A stretch of 5,352 nucleotides of DNA. Origin: JAWWPY01 sp033854735 (lineage in GTDB: Bacteria; Actinomycetota; Actinomycetes; Streptosporangiales; Streptosporangiaceae). Position numbers and translations under genes: made by a program. A model generated the notes under the pieces. That model did no database searches and was not told where the DNA came from. It worked only from the letters and a program-made list of their open reading frames with translations. Shown piece by piece: positions 1 through 5,275 of the stretch (positions within the stretch are counted from its first letter, which is position 1; each line of letters starts with the position of its first letter). The stretch spans positions 1-5,352 of the forward strand of contig JAWWPY010000013.1 of assembly GCA_033854735.1 (NCBI GenBank), read 5' to 3'.

Positions 1-389
1 TGGTAGGTCCAGGTCAGGCCGTTGTCACTGACGACACCCGGGCCGGTCGCCAGATCGGGCACGACCTGCAGGCCGCACTTGCCGGGGCAGGACTTATAGG
101 TCATCAGCGGCATCGTGTAGAACCGGGCCAGGTTCCACATGAACGCGTAATAGGTATTGCCAGGGTCGGTCGAGTCCGGAGTGCTGCTGTCACCAAAGGT
201 CAGCGTCCCGCCCTTGTGGCTGGACGGGTTCACCACCTTGGTAATAGCTGCGTTGAATCCCGTCGAAGTCGACGTCCCACTGCTCCCGCCGCTGCCACTG
301 CCACTGCTGCTTCCGCCACCGCAGGCGGCCAGGGCCAGCGTGGCTAGCCCGCCGACCACTGCCAGCCAGATGCTTCTGTCTCTCTTCAA
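1..389 (-). CDS. ABC transporter substrate-binding lipoprotein, family 5 (peptide/nickel type), N-terminal part
   Basis: The first 129 codons of a secreted lipoprotein that should capture peptides or similar solutes outside the membrane for an ABC importer; the rest lies beyond the left edge. Translation begins at a TTG (complement of 387-389) preceded by GGGAGG (complement of 398-403) at 8-nt spacing; an in-frame stop lies further upstream with no ATG between, so this start is well supported. The protein opens with basic residues (KRDR), a hydrophobic stretch and the lipobox LALAAC at about residues 18-23, with Cys23 as the lipidation site. A Gly/Ser/Thr-rich linker follows to about residue 44. 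The mature part has KGGTLTFGDSSTPDSTDP (about 56-73), the usual first strand of SBP_bac_5 proteins, then a PLMTYK...VPDLAT segment, also typical. Family membership is recognised from these motifs; the substrate is unknown. The permease and ATPase genes, if linked, would lie to the left. Confidence 0.88.
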   Translation of the reverse strand, partial: MKRDRSIWLAVVGGLATLALAACGGGSSSGSGSGGSSGTSTSTGFNAAITKVVNPSSHKGGTLTFGDSSTPDSTDPGNTYYAFMWNLARFYTMPLMTYKSCPGKCGLQVVPDLATGPGVVSDNGLTWTY

Positions 390-943
390 GCGAACGGCCT
401 CCCGTCGTGTTCTGGTTGCTGGAAGGACCGGCTTTTACCCGCCTGCAATTCATCGGATTGAATGCGTCGCACAGCCCGTCTCCGAACAGTTTGGCGGCCA
501 TGACGGCCAGGGAATGGCCAGGCCAGGAATCACCACATACATTGCCCAGGAATCTCATCGGCGAGTACACCAAGATCGGGCGCCACCCGGTTGGCCAGCG
601 TCTCCCGGAGCAGAATGTAAGGTCCCGGGACGCCCCCGTGGCGCGCTGACAAGGTAGGCCGTTCAGAGTGCGCCCTGCGCCCGCGCAATAACAGCGCCTC
701 ACTCGCGCAGACTCACAACAGCAGCCCGCACGGAAAGCACGCCAGACGCTGCTCGAAGCGCTTCCAGCGCATTCACGTCATAGCTGCCTCGTTATGCGAT
801 ATGGTCACCTCCGTTACACCTCCGTTACGCGATCAAGAGGCTCTACTCGTTACGATGCGACGGTGGCAGTGCAGCAGGCAATCCATTCGGGCCTCGCCGA
901 AAGGCCGCGACGCGCCGGCCCGGGGTCTGCCGGACAGAACCAG
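390..943. other. Intergenic region between divergent genes, no confident gene
   Basis: About 550 bp separate the lipoprotein start from the favoured start of the ArsR-like regulator. It contains the ribosome binding site of the lipoprotein gene (398-403), an imperfect inverted repeat GCAATTCA/TGAATGC at 445-465 that could be an operator for the minus-strand gene, an 8-bp palindrome AAGCGCTT near 754-763, and the 11-bp tandem repeats described separately. A possible -10 hexamer TACGAT lies at 851-856 on the plus strand. Minus-strand frames between about 545 and 775 read like protein in pieces (for example LLRETLANRVAPDLGVLADE) but are broken by stops and match no family I recognise. They may be debris of a lost gene or chance in high-GC DNA. 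Confidence 0.5.
803..835 (+). promoter_or_regulatory. 11-bp tandem direct repeats, PHO-box-like operator candidate
   Basis: ACCTCCGTTAC occurs twice with no gap (807-817 and 818-828). Read in the register GGTCACCTCCG / TTACACCTCCG (803-813, 814-824), the units resemble the 11-nt direct repeat units bound by PhoP in Streptomyces, whose reported consensus is G(G/T)TCAYYYR(G/C)G: the first unit agrees at 10 of 11 positions, the second at 8. The pentamer CGTTA recurs at 790, 812, 823 and 848, the first three in exact 11/22-bp phase. The site lies 120-140 bp upstream of the favoured start of the ArsR-like gene and about 415 bp upstream of the lipoprotein gene. The repeat is directly visible; PhoP binding is inference, and another direct-repeat binder such as a SARP regulator is possible. 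Confidence 0.4.
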
Positions 944-1912
944 TTGACGCGAGTCCGCTTCACCACCGACGACCTGCTCCTGACCCACTTCGGTGAAGCT
1001 CCGGCCCCGCTCGCCGAAGTGTCGGCTGGATTGCTCGAGCTCAGGCGCCCGTCGATCGGGACCGCGCCGGGCCGCTGGGTCATCCGTGCGAGGCGGGCCT
1101 TCCCCGCGACCGCCCGGCCTTTGCTGGACCTGATACCGGCCACTCTGCCTGCGCCGACGTTCGTTGATCCGGTGGTGCCGAGCCTGGACGAGGGCCTGGA
1201 GATCGTGCTCGCGACCCCCAGATCGGTGCTCCGGACGCAGGTGCCTGCCTCGTGGCGGGGCGCCGGGCGGCCACCCTGCTGGCTTCACTCCCTGATGGAT
1301 GGCGACCGGGAGGCAATGGAGACCGTGGTGCGCGCACTGCGCGATTTCTATCTCGCCTGCGTTGCGCCCTATTGGTCACGCATCGTTGCGACGTTCCAGG
1401 CCGATGTGGCCGAGAGGATTCCGGTCCTGGCCACCCGCGGTCTGGCCGGCGTCCTGAGCACGCTCCACGATGACCTCGCGTGGCGTGACAACACTCTGGT
1501 CCGATCATGGCGAACCGGCGAGTACTCGCTCGGTGGCCGCGGTCTGCAGCTGCTGCCGTCCGCGTTGTGGACCGGACCCCCGCTGCTGTCCGATCATTTG
1601 CGGGAATCCGGCGGGAATGCGCTCATCTATCCGGCGCGGTCGCCAGTCCCGACCTATGGAGCCAGCCAATCCTGCGACCTCGCCGGGCTCATGGGGCACA
1701 CCCGGGCGGCCGTGCTCGAGGCACTGCGCACTCCGCGTAGCACGGCGGGACTCGCGGCCCGCGTGGGCACCAGTGCGCCGTCCGCCTCCGAGCACACCGC
1801 GGCACTGCGGGCCTCCGGCCTGGTGCAGACAGTAAGGCGCGGTCGCAGCGTCAACCATTCCCTGACACCGCTCGGCCGCAGCCTCCTCAACGGGAATCTC
1901 AACGCTCACTGA
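944..1912 (+). CDS. ArsR-like winged-helix transcriptional regulator (DUF5937-type, about 322 aa)
   Basis: A cytoplasmic DNA-binding regulator with the actinomycete layout of a long N-terminal domain of unknown function followed by a C-terminal ArsR-type winged helix. The start TTG at 944 is chosen because family proteins begin directly at the strand seen here as TRVRFTTDDLL; GGACAG at 932-937 is a modest ribosome binding site. The frame is open back to an ATG at 794, but those 50 extra residues look unlike the family and overlap the repeat operator. From 944, the DUF5937-like part covers roughly residues 1-235 (APLAEVSAGLLELRRP near the start, then LDLIPATLPAPTFVDPVVPS). The helix-turn-helix is at about 246-315, with a recognition region SAPSASEHTAALRASGLV and wing VRRGRSVNHSLTPLGRSLL. 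No metal-binding Cys pair of classical ArsR sensors is seen, so the ligand is unknown. Such regulators often control nearby exporters; none is intact here. Confidence 0.8.
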   Translation: MTRVRFTTDDLLLTHFGEAPAPLAEVSAGLLELRRPSIGTAPGRWVIRARRAFPATARPLLDLIPATLPAPTFVDPVVPSLDEGLEIVLATPRSVLRTQVPASWRGAGRPPCWLHSLMDGDREAMETVVRALRDFYLACVAPYWSRIVATFQADVAERIPVLATRGLAGVLSTLHDDLAWRDNTLVRSWRTGEYSLGGRGLQLLPSALWTGPPLLSDHLRESGGNALIYPARSPVPTYGASQSCDLAGLMGHTRAAVLEALRTPRSTAGLAARVGTSAPSASEHTAALRASGLVQTVRRGRSVNHSLTPLGRSLLNGNLNAH

Positions 1913-1914
1913 GA

Positions 1915-1949
1915 CCGCGACCTGAGTCGCGGCCGGGGCGCCACCCCGG
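1915..1949 (+). terminator. Tandem-hairpin terminator after the ArsR-like gene
   Basis: Two perfect hairpins begin 3 nt after the stop codon: CCGCGAC-CTGA-GTCGCGG (1915-1932; 7-bp stem, 4-nt loop) and CCGGGG-CGCCA-CCCCGG (1933-1949; 6-bp stem, 5-nt loop). There is no T-run, which is usual for actinobacterial terminators. Its position separates the regulator from the SRPBCC gene, which has its own ribosome binding site 50 nt further on. Confidence 0.65.
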
Positions 1950-2011
1950 GGCTGGTATGGGAACTCGCCATCGTCACGCTGCCCCTGACAGCACGAAGGG
2001 GAGGACGCATT

Positions 2012-2509
2012 ATGCCGGCCTCTCAATGGCACAAGTTCTACCCCGCCCACGTCGCGGCGCCGCCCGGCGCCTTGTTCGAACTGCTCGCTGACCTGCCTGA
2101 CTATGGCCGCTGGCTGCCCGGCTCCCAGCAGTTCGGCCAGACCACCGACGTCGCGCCCTACCCCGTTCAGTTGGGCAGCCGGTATCACGACGGGAAACCG
2201 GATGAGCCAGGCAAAGACTGGTGGGGAACCGCCACCGGATTCCAACCGCCAGGATCACTCGACTTTCACCACACCATCACGGTCACCCAGCTACGGGCAA
2301 CGGTTGATGTGCACATCCACTACTCATTCGAACCGGAAAACGACAGCACCCGGGTGAGCCGCTGGCTGGTCCTGGACATCACCTTGCCTACCATCACGCG
2401 CCCCCTCCGCAGACTGATCGACAGCAGCTTCGACAAGGAAAGCCTGCGGACGATGGCGGCAGTCAAGACATACGCCGAGGCGCACACCGGCGATGCACCT
2501 GGCGCCTAA
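2012..2509 (+). CDS. SRPBCC (START-like / polyketide cyclase-dehydrase) family protein, 165 aa
   Basis: A small single-domain cytoplasmic protein of the SRPBCC helix-grip fold, which binds hydrophobic ligands in a deep pocket. The ATG at 2012 follows GGGGAGG (1998-2004) with 7-nt spacing, a near-ideal site. The N-terminal strand and helix (HKFYPAHVAAPPGALFELLADLPDYGRWLP, about residues 7-36, quoted in the sense VAAPPGALFELLAD then LPDYGRWLP) is the family signature: a strand, then the alpha-1/alpha-2 segment ending in Y-x-x-W-x-P. A central beta region follows (WWGTATGFQPPGSLDFHHT, then VDVHIHYSFEP and RVSRWLVLDI), and the long C-terminal helix is at about residues 135-157 (DSSFDKESLRTMAAVKTYAE). 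Length is normal for the family. Function cannot be told from the sequence: members include aromatases/cyclases of polyketide pathways, coenzyme Q carriers and many uncharacterised stress proteins. No biosynthetic neighbours support a polyketide role. Confidence 0.85.
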   Translation: MPASQWHKFYPAHVAAPPGALFELLADLPDYGRWLPGSQQFGQTTDVAPYPVQLGSRYHDGKPDEPGKDWWGTATGFQPPGSLDFHHTITVTQLRATVDVHIHYSFEPENDSTRVSRWLVLDITLPTITRPLRRLIDSSFDKESLRTMAAVKTYAEAHTGDAPGA

Positions 2510-2548
2510 CCAAAGAAAGAACCGGAAAGAATCGCACTCTGGAGGAGT

Positions 2549-2652
2549 CCCAGCCTGGGCCACCGCTCATTCATCTGGGGTCCAGAAGTGTTACTGGGAC
2601 TCCCAGAAGATTCCCAGTAGTCGTCCGCCGCCGATTCCAGTAGGGACTACTG
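2549..2652 (+). promoter_or_regulatory. Palindrome cluster upstream of the TetR gene, probable operator region
   Basis: Four short palindromes lie in 104 bp of the 239-bp gap between the SRPBCC and TetR genes: CCCAG-c-CTGGG (2549-2559), TCTGG-ggt-CCAGA (2574-2586), CTGGGA-c-TCCCAG (2594-2606) and CAGTAG-gga-CTACTG (2638-2652). They also interlock: ACTGGGA (2593-2599) pairs with TCCCAGT (2612-2618), and CAGTAGTC (2615-2622) with GACTACTG (2645-2652). A direct repeat GATTCC(C)AGTAG starts at 2609 and again at 2633, 24 bp apart. TetR dimers bind palindromes of about this size and usually repress their own promoter, so these sites 97-200 bp before the TetR start are good operator candidates. Some could instead form a terminator for the SRPBCC gene. 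I see no convincing -35/-10 pair in the rest of the gap. Confidence 0.5.
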
Positions 2653-2748
2653 AGGGGTCCTAGCCCGCCTCGTGGCTGACTGTAGCTGTGAATACGGTCC
2701 GGCCGCCTCCTCCCGGCACACCTGGGCCACCGGCGAGGAGGTGCGCTC

Positions 2749-3465
2749 GTGCTAGCAGGACAGACGCCGGCCTGGCAGGTCCGGGCCGGGCGCCGGCAGC
2801 GGTCATCTCTAGGCGGTGGCGGCCCCGCGCAGCAGCGCGTGCTGCGCGCCCAGGGCCGCAAGACCATGCGCAAGCTGCTGGAGGCCGGGCTCGCCGAATT
2901 CGGCGCGCGAGGACTGCACGCCGTGAGCGTCGATGACGTGGTCCGCCGCGCGCAGACCTCGCACGGCACCTTCTACCAGTACTTCTCCAACAAGGAAGAC
3001 CTGTTCAAGGCGCTGCTGCGCGACGCGCTGCACGAGATGAAGATCATCACCGATGATTTCCCCGTGGTGACCCGCAACGAAGCGGGGAGGGCGGCGCTGC
3101 GCGGCTGGGTTCACCGGTTCTGCGACATCTACCTGGCCCACGCCGCGGTGATCAGGGTTCTCAGCCAGGCGGAGATCGTCAGCGAAGAGGTCTGGGGCAA
3201 CGGTCTCCAGACGCTGTTCCGGCTGGCCGAGGCCATCACCACTGGGATGACCGCGTCCCGCCGGGACGCCGCGGGCGGCCCAGGGCAGCGGGACGAGCTC
3301 ACCGCGCTGGCCTGCCTGATGATGCTCGAACGCGTCAATTACCTGATCAGTGTCGGGGTCAGGCTGCCCAGGGACGAAATGGCGGACCGGCTCAGCGCGA
3401 TCCTGTACGCCGCGTTCCCCTCGGCGCCCCTGCCCGGCGGACAGAGGCGCACCGATACGGAGTGA
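2749..3465 (+). CDS. TetR/AcrR-family transcriptional regulator, 238 aa
   Basis: A dimeric one-component repressor. The GTG start at 2749 follows GAGGAGG (2735-2741) with 7-nt spacing. Residues 1-36 form a basic, Gly-rich extension (QVRAGRRQRSSLGGGGPAQQ) common in one actinobacterial TetR subgroup. The TetR_N domain covers about residues 37-95: helix 1 KTMRKLLEAGLAEFGARGLH, then the helix-turn-helix SVDDVVRRAQTSHGTFYQYF with the hallmark GTFYQYFSNKEDLF. The C-terminal ligand/dimerisation domain (about 100-225) is helical with little family signal, so the inducer is unknown. Length is slightly above the usual 190-220 because of the N-terminal extension. The palindrome cluster just upstream suggests autoregulation. 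Downstream lies a decayed DMT transporter remnant in the same direction, possibly the former target or partner gene, now lost. Confidence 0.93.
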   Translation: MLAGQTPAWQVRAGRRQRSSLGGGGPAQQRVLRAQGRKTMRKLLEAGLAEFGARGLHAVSVDDVVRRAQTSHGTFYQYFSNKEDLFKALLRDALHEMKIITDDFPVVTRNEAGRAALRGWVHRFCDIYLAHAAVIRVLSQAEIVSEEVWGNGLQTLFRLAEAITTGMTASRRDAAGGPGQRDELTALACLMMLERVNYLISVGVRLPRDEMADRLSAILYAAFPSAPLPGGQRRTDTE

Positions 3466-3468
3466 CAT

Positions 3469-3488
3469 GTGTCCCGCGTTCGGGATAT
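3469..3488 (+). terminator. Short hairpin after the TetR gene
   Basis: TCCCG-CGTT-CGGGA at 3472-3485 is a perfect 5-bp stem with a tetraloop, extendable by wobble and A-T pairs to 3469-3488. It begins 3 nt after the TetR stop. It is short and lacks a T-run, so it is only a candidate terminator. Confidence 0.35.
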
Positions 3489-3548
3489 CGGCGGTCGCCG
3501 GGCAACACGGCACCAAGCCGCGTCCCGCACCGGGCTGCGCTGTCACCC

Positions 3549-3904
3549 ATGCTTCCGCTGGCGGCAGGGCTCGCGGTGGTGCTGGCCGGCTGCCTCGCCA
3601 TGGCCGGCTGAATCCGCAGGCACTGGCACTGGCACTGCCGGGTCGATTACGGGGGCGCGGCGGGCTTCCTGCTGAACCAGGACGTCTTCCAGCAGAGCAT
3701 CCTGATCGCTCCGGTGCTGGCCGTGATCACCGCATGCGACCCGCTGGTCTCCGTCGCCCTTGCCCACTTCTGGCTCGATGAAAGGCTCAGCAGCAGCCCA
3801 CGCGGACCGCAGGCACGGTATCGCTGCTCGTGATGATCGCGAGGACCATCGCGCTGGCTCACCGTGCCCCGTGGCCGTGCGGAGGCTGCCACATCTGCCG
3901 ATGA
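3549..3904 (+). pseudogene. DMT/EamA-family transporter, C-terminal remnant with frameshift
   Basis: The remains of a multi-spanning membrane exporter of the drug/metabolite transporter superfamily. The clear part is 3660-3806, in the frame of 3663: GFLLNQDVFQQS, then APVLAVITACDPLVSVALAH and FWLDERLSSSP, which matches the last helices of actinobacterial DMT proteins (LLNQxxFQ...DPLVSV...ER). Between 3806 and 3812 the frame shifts, and the final helix continues one frame away as GTVSLLVMIARTIALAHRAP, ending at TGA 3902-3904. In the first frame a TGA at 3831 would cut the protein short. Upstream, 3549-3611 encodes a hydrophobic stretch (LPLAAGLAVVLAGCLAMAG) closed by TGA 3609-3611; it may be an earlier helix of the same protein. 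An intact DMT protein has about 10 helices and 290-320 residues; the N-terminal two thirds are absent. There are thus at least two disabling changes plus truncation. Identity is confident for 3660-3904, less so for 3549-3660. Confidence 0.75.
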
Positions 3905-3905
3905 G

Positions 3906-3944
3906 ACGGTCAGCGGACCGTGAACGCTCAGCTCCGGCTGAGCG
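3906..3944 (+). terminator. Tandem-hairpin terminator after the DMT remnant
   Basis: Two perfect stem-loops follow the TGA at 3902-3904: ACGGTC-AGCG-GACCGT (3906-3921; 6-bp stem) and CGCTCAGC-TCCG-GCTGAGCG (3925-3944; 8-bp stem with a tetraloop). The design matches the double hairpin after the ArsR-like gene. Its survival behind a broken gene suggests recent decay or a continuing role as a stop signal for TetR-side transcription. Confidence 0.65.
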
Positions 3945-4009
3945 CCGCGGCACCTCAGAACGGGGGTGTCAAATAAACCAATTGAGACGAGGGCAACGAG
4001 GAGCAACGA

Positions 4010-4250
4010 ATGCCTAATAGGTCCGATTACGTCATTGTCGGTGCGGGGATACCGGGATGTGCTGGCCAGCCGGCTCTCTGGGGAACCATCCAACCAGGTG
4101 TCCTGGTGGAGTTCGGCGGGCCAGATGTCAACCCGCTGCTCTGCATCCCGAAGGGACTCTTCTTCACCCTTCGCGGCGACCGCTACGCCTGCCACTACCG
4201 CACCCAGCCGGTGGGTGCCCGGCGGGCTCTGGCCGAGCCAGTCACGCCAG
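4010..4250 (+). pseudogene. GMC-family FAD oxidoreductase, N-terminal remnant
   Basis: The first part of a glucose-methanol-choline oxidoreductase, flavoenzymes of about 500-560 residues that oxidise alcohols such as choline. The ATG at 4010 has a good CGAGGAG ribosome binding site (3997-4003, 6-nt spacing). Residues 6-17 give the FAD-binding Rossmann start DYVIVGAGIPGC (GxGxxG). The expected continuation VLASRLSGEPSNQV is present but in another frame (4059-4100): two bases are missing after the Cys codon at 4058-4060, and one more is missing around 4101-4102. The original frame then resumes as VLVEFGGPDVNPLLCIPKG and FFTLRGDRYACHYRTQPVG, the family's E-x-GGPD and TQP segment. Family resemblance stops near 4219; the conserved RGK-x-LGGSS loop and the whole catalytic part are missing. 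The frame runs on to a stop at 4319-4321 inside the opposite-strand sigma gene. Upstream (3945-4009) I see nothing beyond the binding site. Confidence 0.8.
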
Positions 4251-4835
4251 TCAGGGGGCGAAGCCACGTTCTTCTAGGGCCAGCTTCAGCGCGCGAAGCG
4301 CGTAGAAAGTCCGGGACCTGATTGTTCCGGCCGGTATTCCCAGCACCGCTGCCGCCTCGGTCACGGACCGGCCGTGATAATAGGTCTCCAGCAAAACCCG
4401 CCGGTGCCCGGGTCGCAGCGACCTGATCGCGTCAGCGACGGCCAAGGATTCCACGGCCCGGGCCGCCTCATCCGGGATCGCCAGCAGCTCGAGCGCAGCC
4501 TCGCCCACCTCCTGCGGCCGCGCCTTCCCGGCCCGGAACCAGTCCACGGCCAGGTTGCGGGCGACAGCGAAGAGCCACGGCCGGGCCGGGCGATCGGCGA
4601 GCGCGTCCGGGTGCAGCCATGCCCGCAGTATTGTCTCCTGCACGATGTCCTCTGCGCGCCGCCGGTCCCCGCTCATCAGGCGCGACGCGAACCGAAGAAG
4701 CGGGCCTGCGTGCTCTGCGTAGAGCGCGCGCACCAATTTCTCGTCGGCGACCTTCATGCCGGTAAGCCGGGCGGCCAGGTCGTCCTTCTTCTCCGTGAAC
4801 GCTCTCTCGACGAGATTGACATTGCCCAACGGCAT
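4251..4835 (-). CDS. ECF-type RNA polymerase sigma factor, SigL-like, 194 aa
   Basis: An alternative sigma factor directing RNA polymerase to a stress or envelope regulon. The ATG (complement of 4833-4835) is preceded by a purine-rich GGAGAGGAGAGGA tract, which decides this start although the frame is open further upstream; an internal Met at residue 27 lacks such a site. Region 2 spans about residues 32-104: LVRALYAEHAGPLLRFASRL, the core-binding AEDIVQETILRAW, and the -10-recognising RPWLFAVARNLAVDWFR. Region 4 spans about 135-188: LRPGHRRVLLETYYHGRSVT, then the helix-turn-helix AAAVLGIPAGTIRSRTFYAL. The pattern closely resembles mycobacterial SigL and relatives. Those are normally followed, often overlapping, by a zinc anti-sigma gene; here the sequence past the stop is the convergent GMC remnant and no anti-sigma is seen. 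The truncated flavin-binding gene lies 56 bp upstream on the same strand and may share its transcript. Confidence 0.92.
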   Translation of the reverse strand: MPLGNVNLVERAFTEKKDDLAARLTGMKVADEKLVRALYAEHAGPLLRFASRLMSGDRRRAEDIVQETILRAWLHPDALADRPARPWLFAVARNLAVDWFRAGKARPQEVGEAALELLAIPDEAARAVESLAVADAIRSLRPGHRRVLLETYYHGRSVTEAAAVLGIPAGTIRSRTFYALRALKLALEERGFAP

Positions 4836-4891
4836 GGCGTCCTCTCCTCTCCTGGCAGGTAACCCCCGGCCCCGGCTGCGGGCGGGCGGGA

Positions 4892-5275
4892 TTACGCACC
4901 TGCTGCTTTCGCGGCCCGGCCGATGCGCCAACCGGTGATCAAGCTTGGGATAACCCGGACGAAGTGTTCCCTCTCCCCGGCTGGCCAGGGTTCGGCGTCC
5001 ACTTGCAGAACGGATGCGCGCTCGGCGTCCGAGTCCACGTGATGCGCGGCACCGTGAATGAAAACGAACCACCCCTCCGGATCGCCGATGCCGAGGCTGT
5101 CGATCTCGAAGGCCACCTTGTACTCTGCCTCCGCGATGCCGGTGCGCAGATCATCGCCGACCGGGCTGTCCTGAGCGGTGCGGAACACGATGGTTCCCTC
5201 GTGCAGCTTGTAATTGACGGGAAGAACCACCGGAACGTCAGGGCGGGCATACGCGAGCCGGCCGATACGACGCCC
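4892..5275 (-). pseudogene. Pyridoxamine 5'-phosphate oxidase-like (split beta-barrel flavin-binding) protein, N-terminally truncated
   Basis: A small FMN- or F420-binding split-barrel protein of the actinobacterial PNPOx-like group. The conserved order is visible: GRLAYARPDVPVVLPVNY, then GTIVFRTAQDS, YKVAFEIDSLG, GWFVFIHGAAHHV and the C-terminal PWPAGEREHFVRVIPSLITG, ending at TAA (complement of 4892-4894). The family normally starts with about 15-25 residues (L-x-x-x-E-C-L-x-L-L) before the VGRLAY strand. Here sequence upstream of about 5275 does not encode it in any minus-strand frame; instead the plus strand encodes an MmyB-like fragment. A GTG at 5297-5299 could start a 135-residue product with a foreign, Cys-rich leader (LCRCVWA), so a functional short form cannot be excluded. 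The lack of a ribosome binding site argues against it. It lies 56 bp before the sigma gene, on the same strand. Confidence 0.7.

Noticed and set aside
794..943. N-terminal extension of the ArsR-like regulator from the ATG at 794
   Set aside because: The extra 50 residues are Arg/Gly-rich, overlap the 11-bp repeats, have no ribosome binding site, and the family resemblance begins right at the TTG at 944.
1505..2245. 246-residue open frame on the minus strand across the ArsR-like and SRPBCC genes
   Set aside because: It runs through two genes and the tandem-hairpin terminator and shows no recognisable domain.
2809..3546. 245-residue open frame on the minus strand opposite the TetR gene
   Set aside because: It is a high-GC antisense shadow of a clear TetR coding sequence, with no ribosome binding site or family motif.
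3619..3636. Three copies of GGCACT in tandem
   Set aside because: It is too short to be a meaningful satellite and most likely a slippage product within the decayed transporter remnant.
3350..3781. 143-residue plus-strand frame bridging the TetR end and the DMT remnant
   Set aside because: Its translation is Pro/Arg/Gly-rich, and the DMT motifs are in a different frame over the same bases.
3647..4267. 206-residue minus-strand frame directly after the sigma gene, considered as the missing anti-sigma factor
   Set aside because: It has no zinc-binding HxxxCxxC motif and no transmembrane helix in the expected place, and most of it is the complement of the GMC and DMT remnants.
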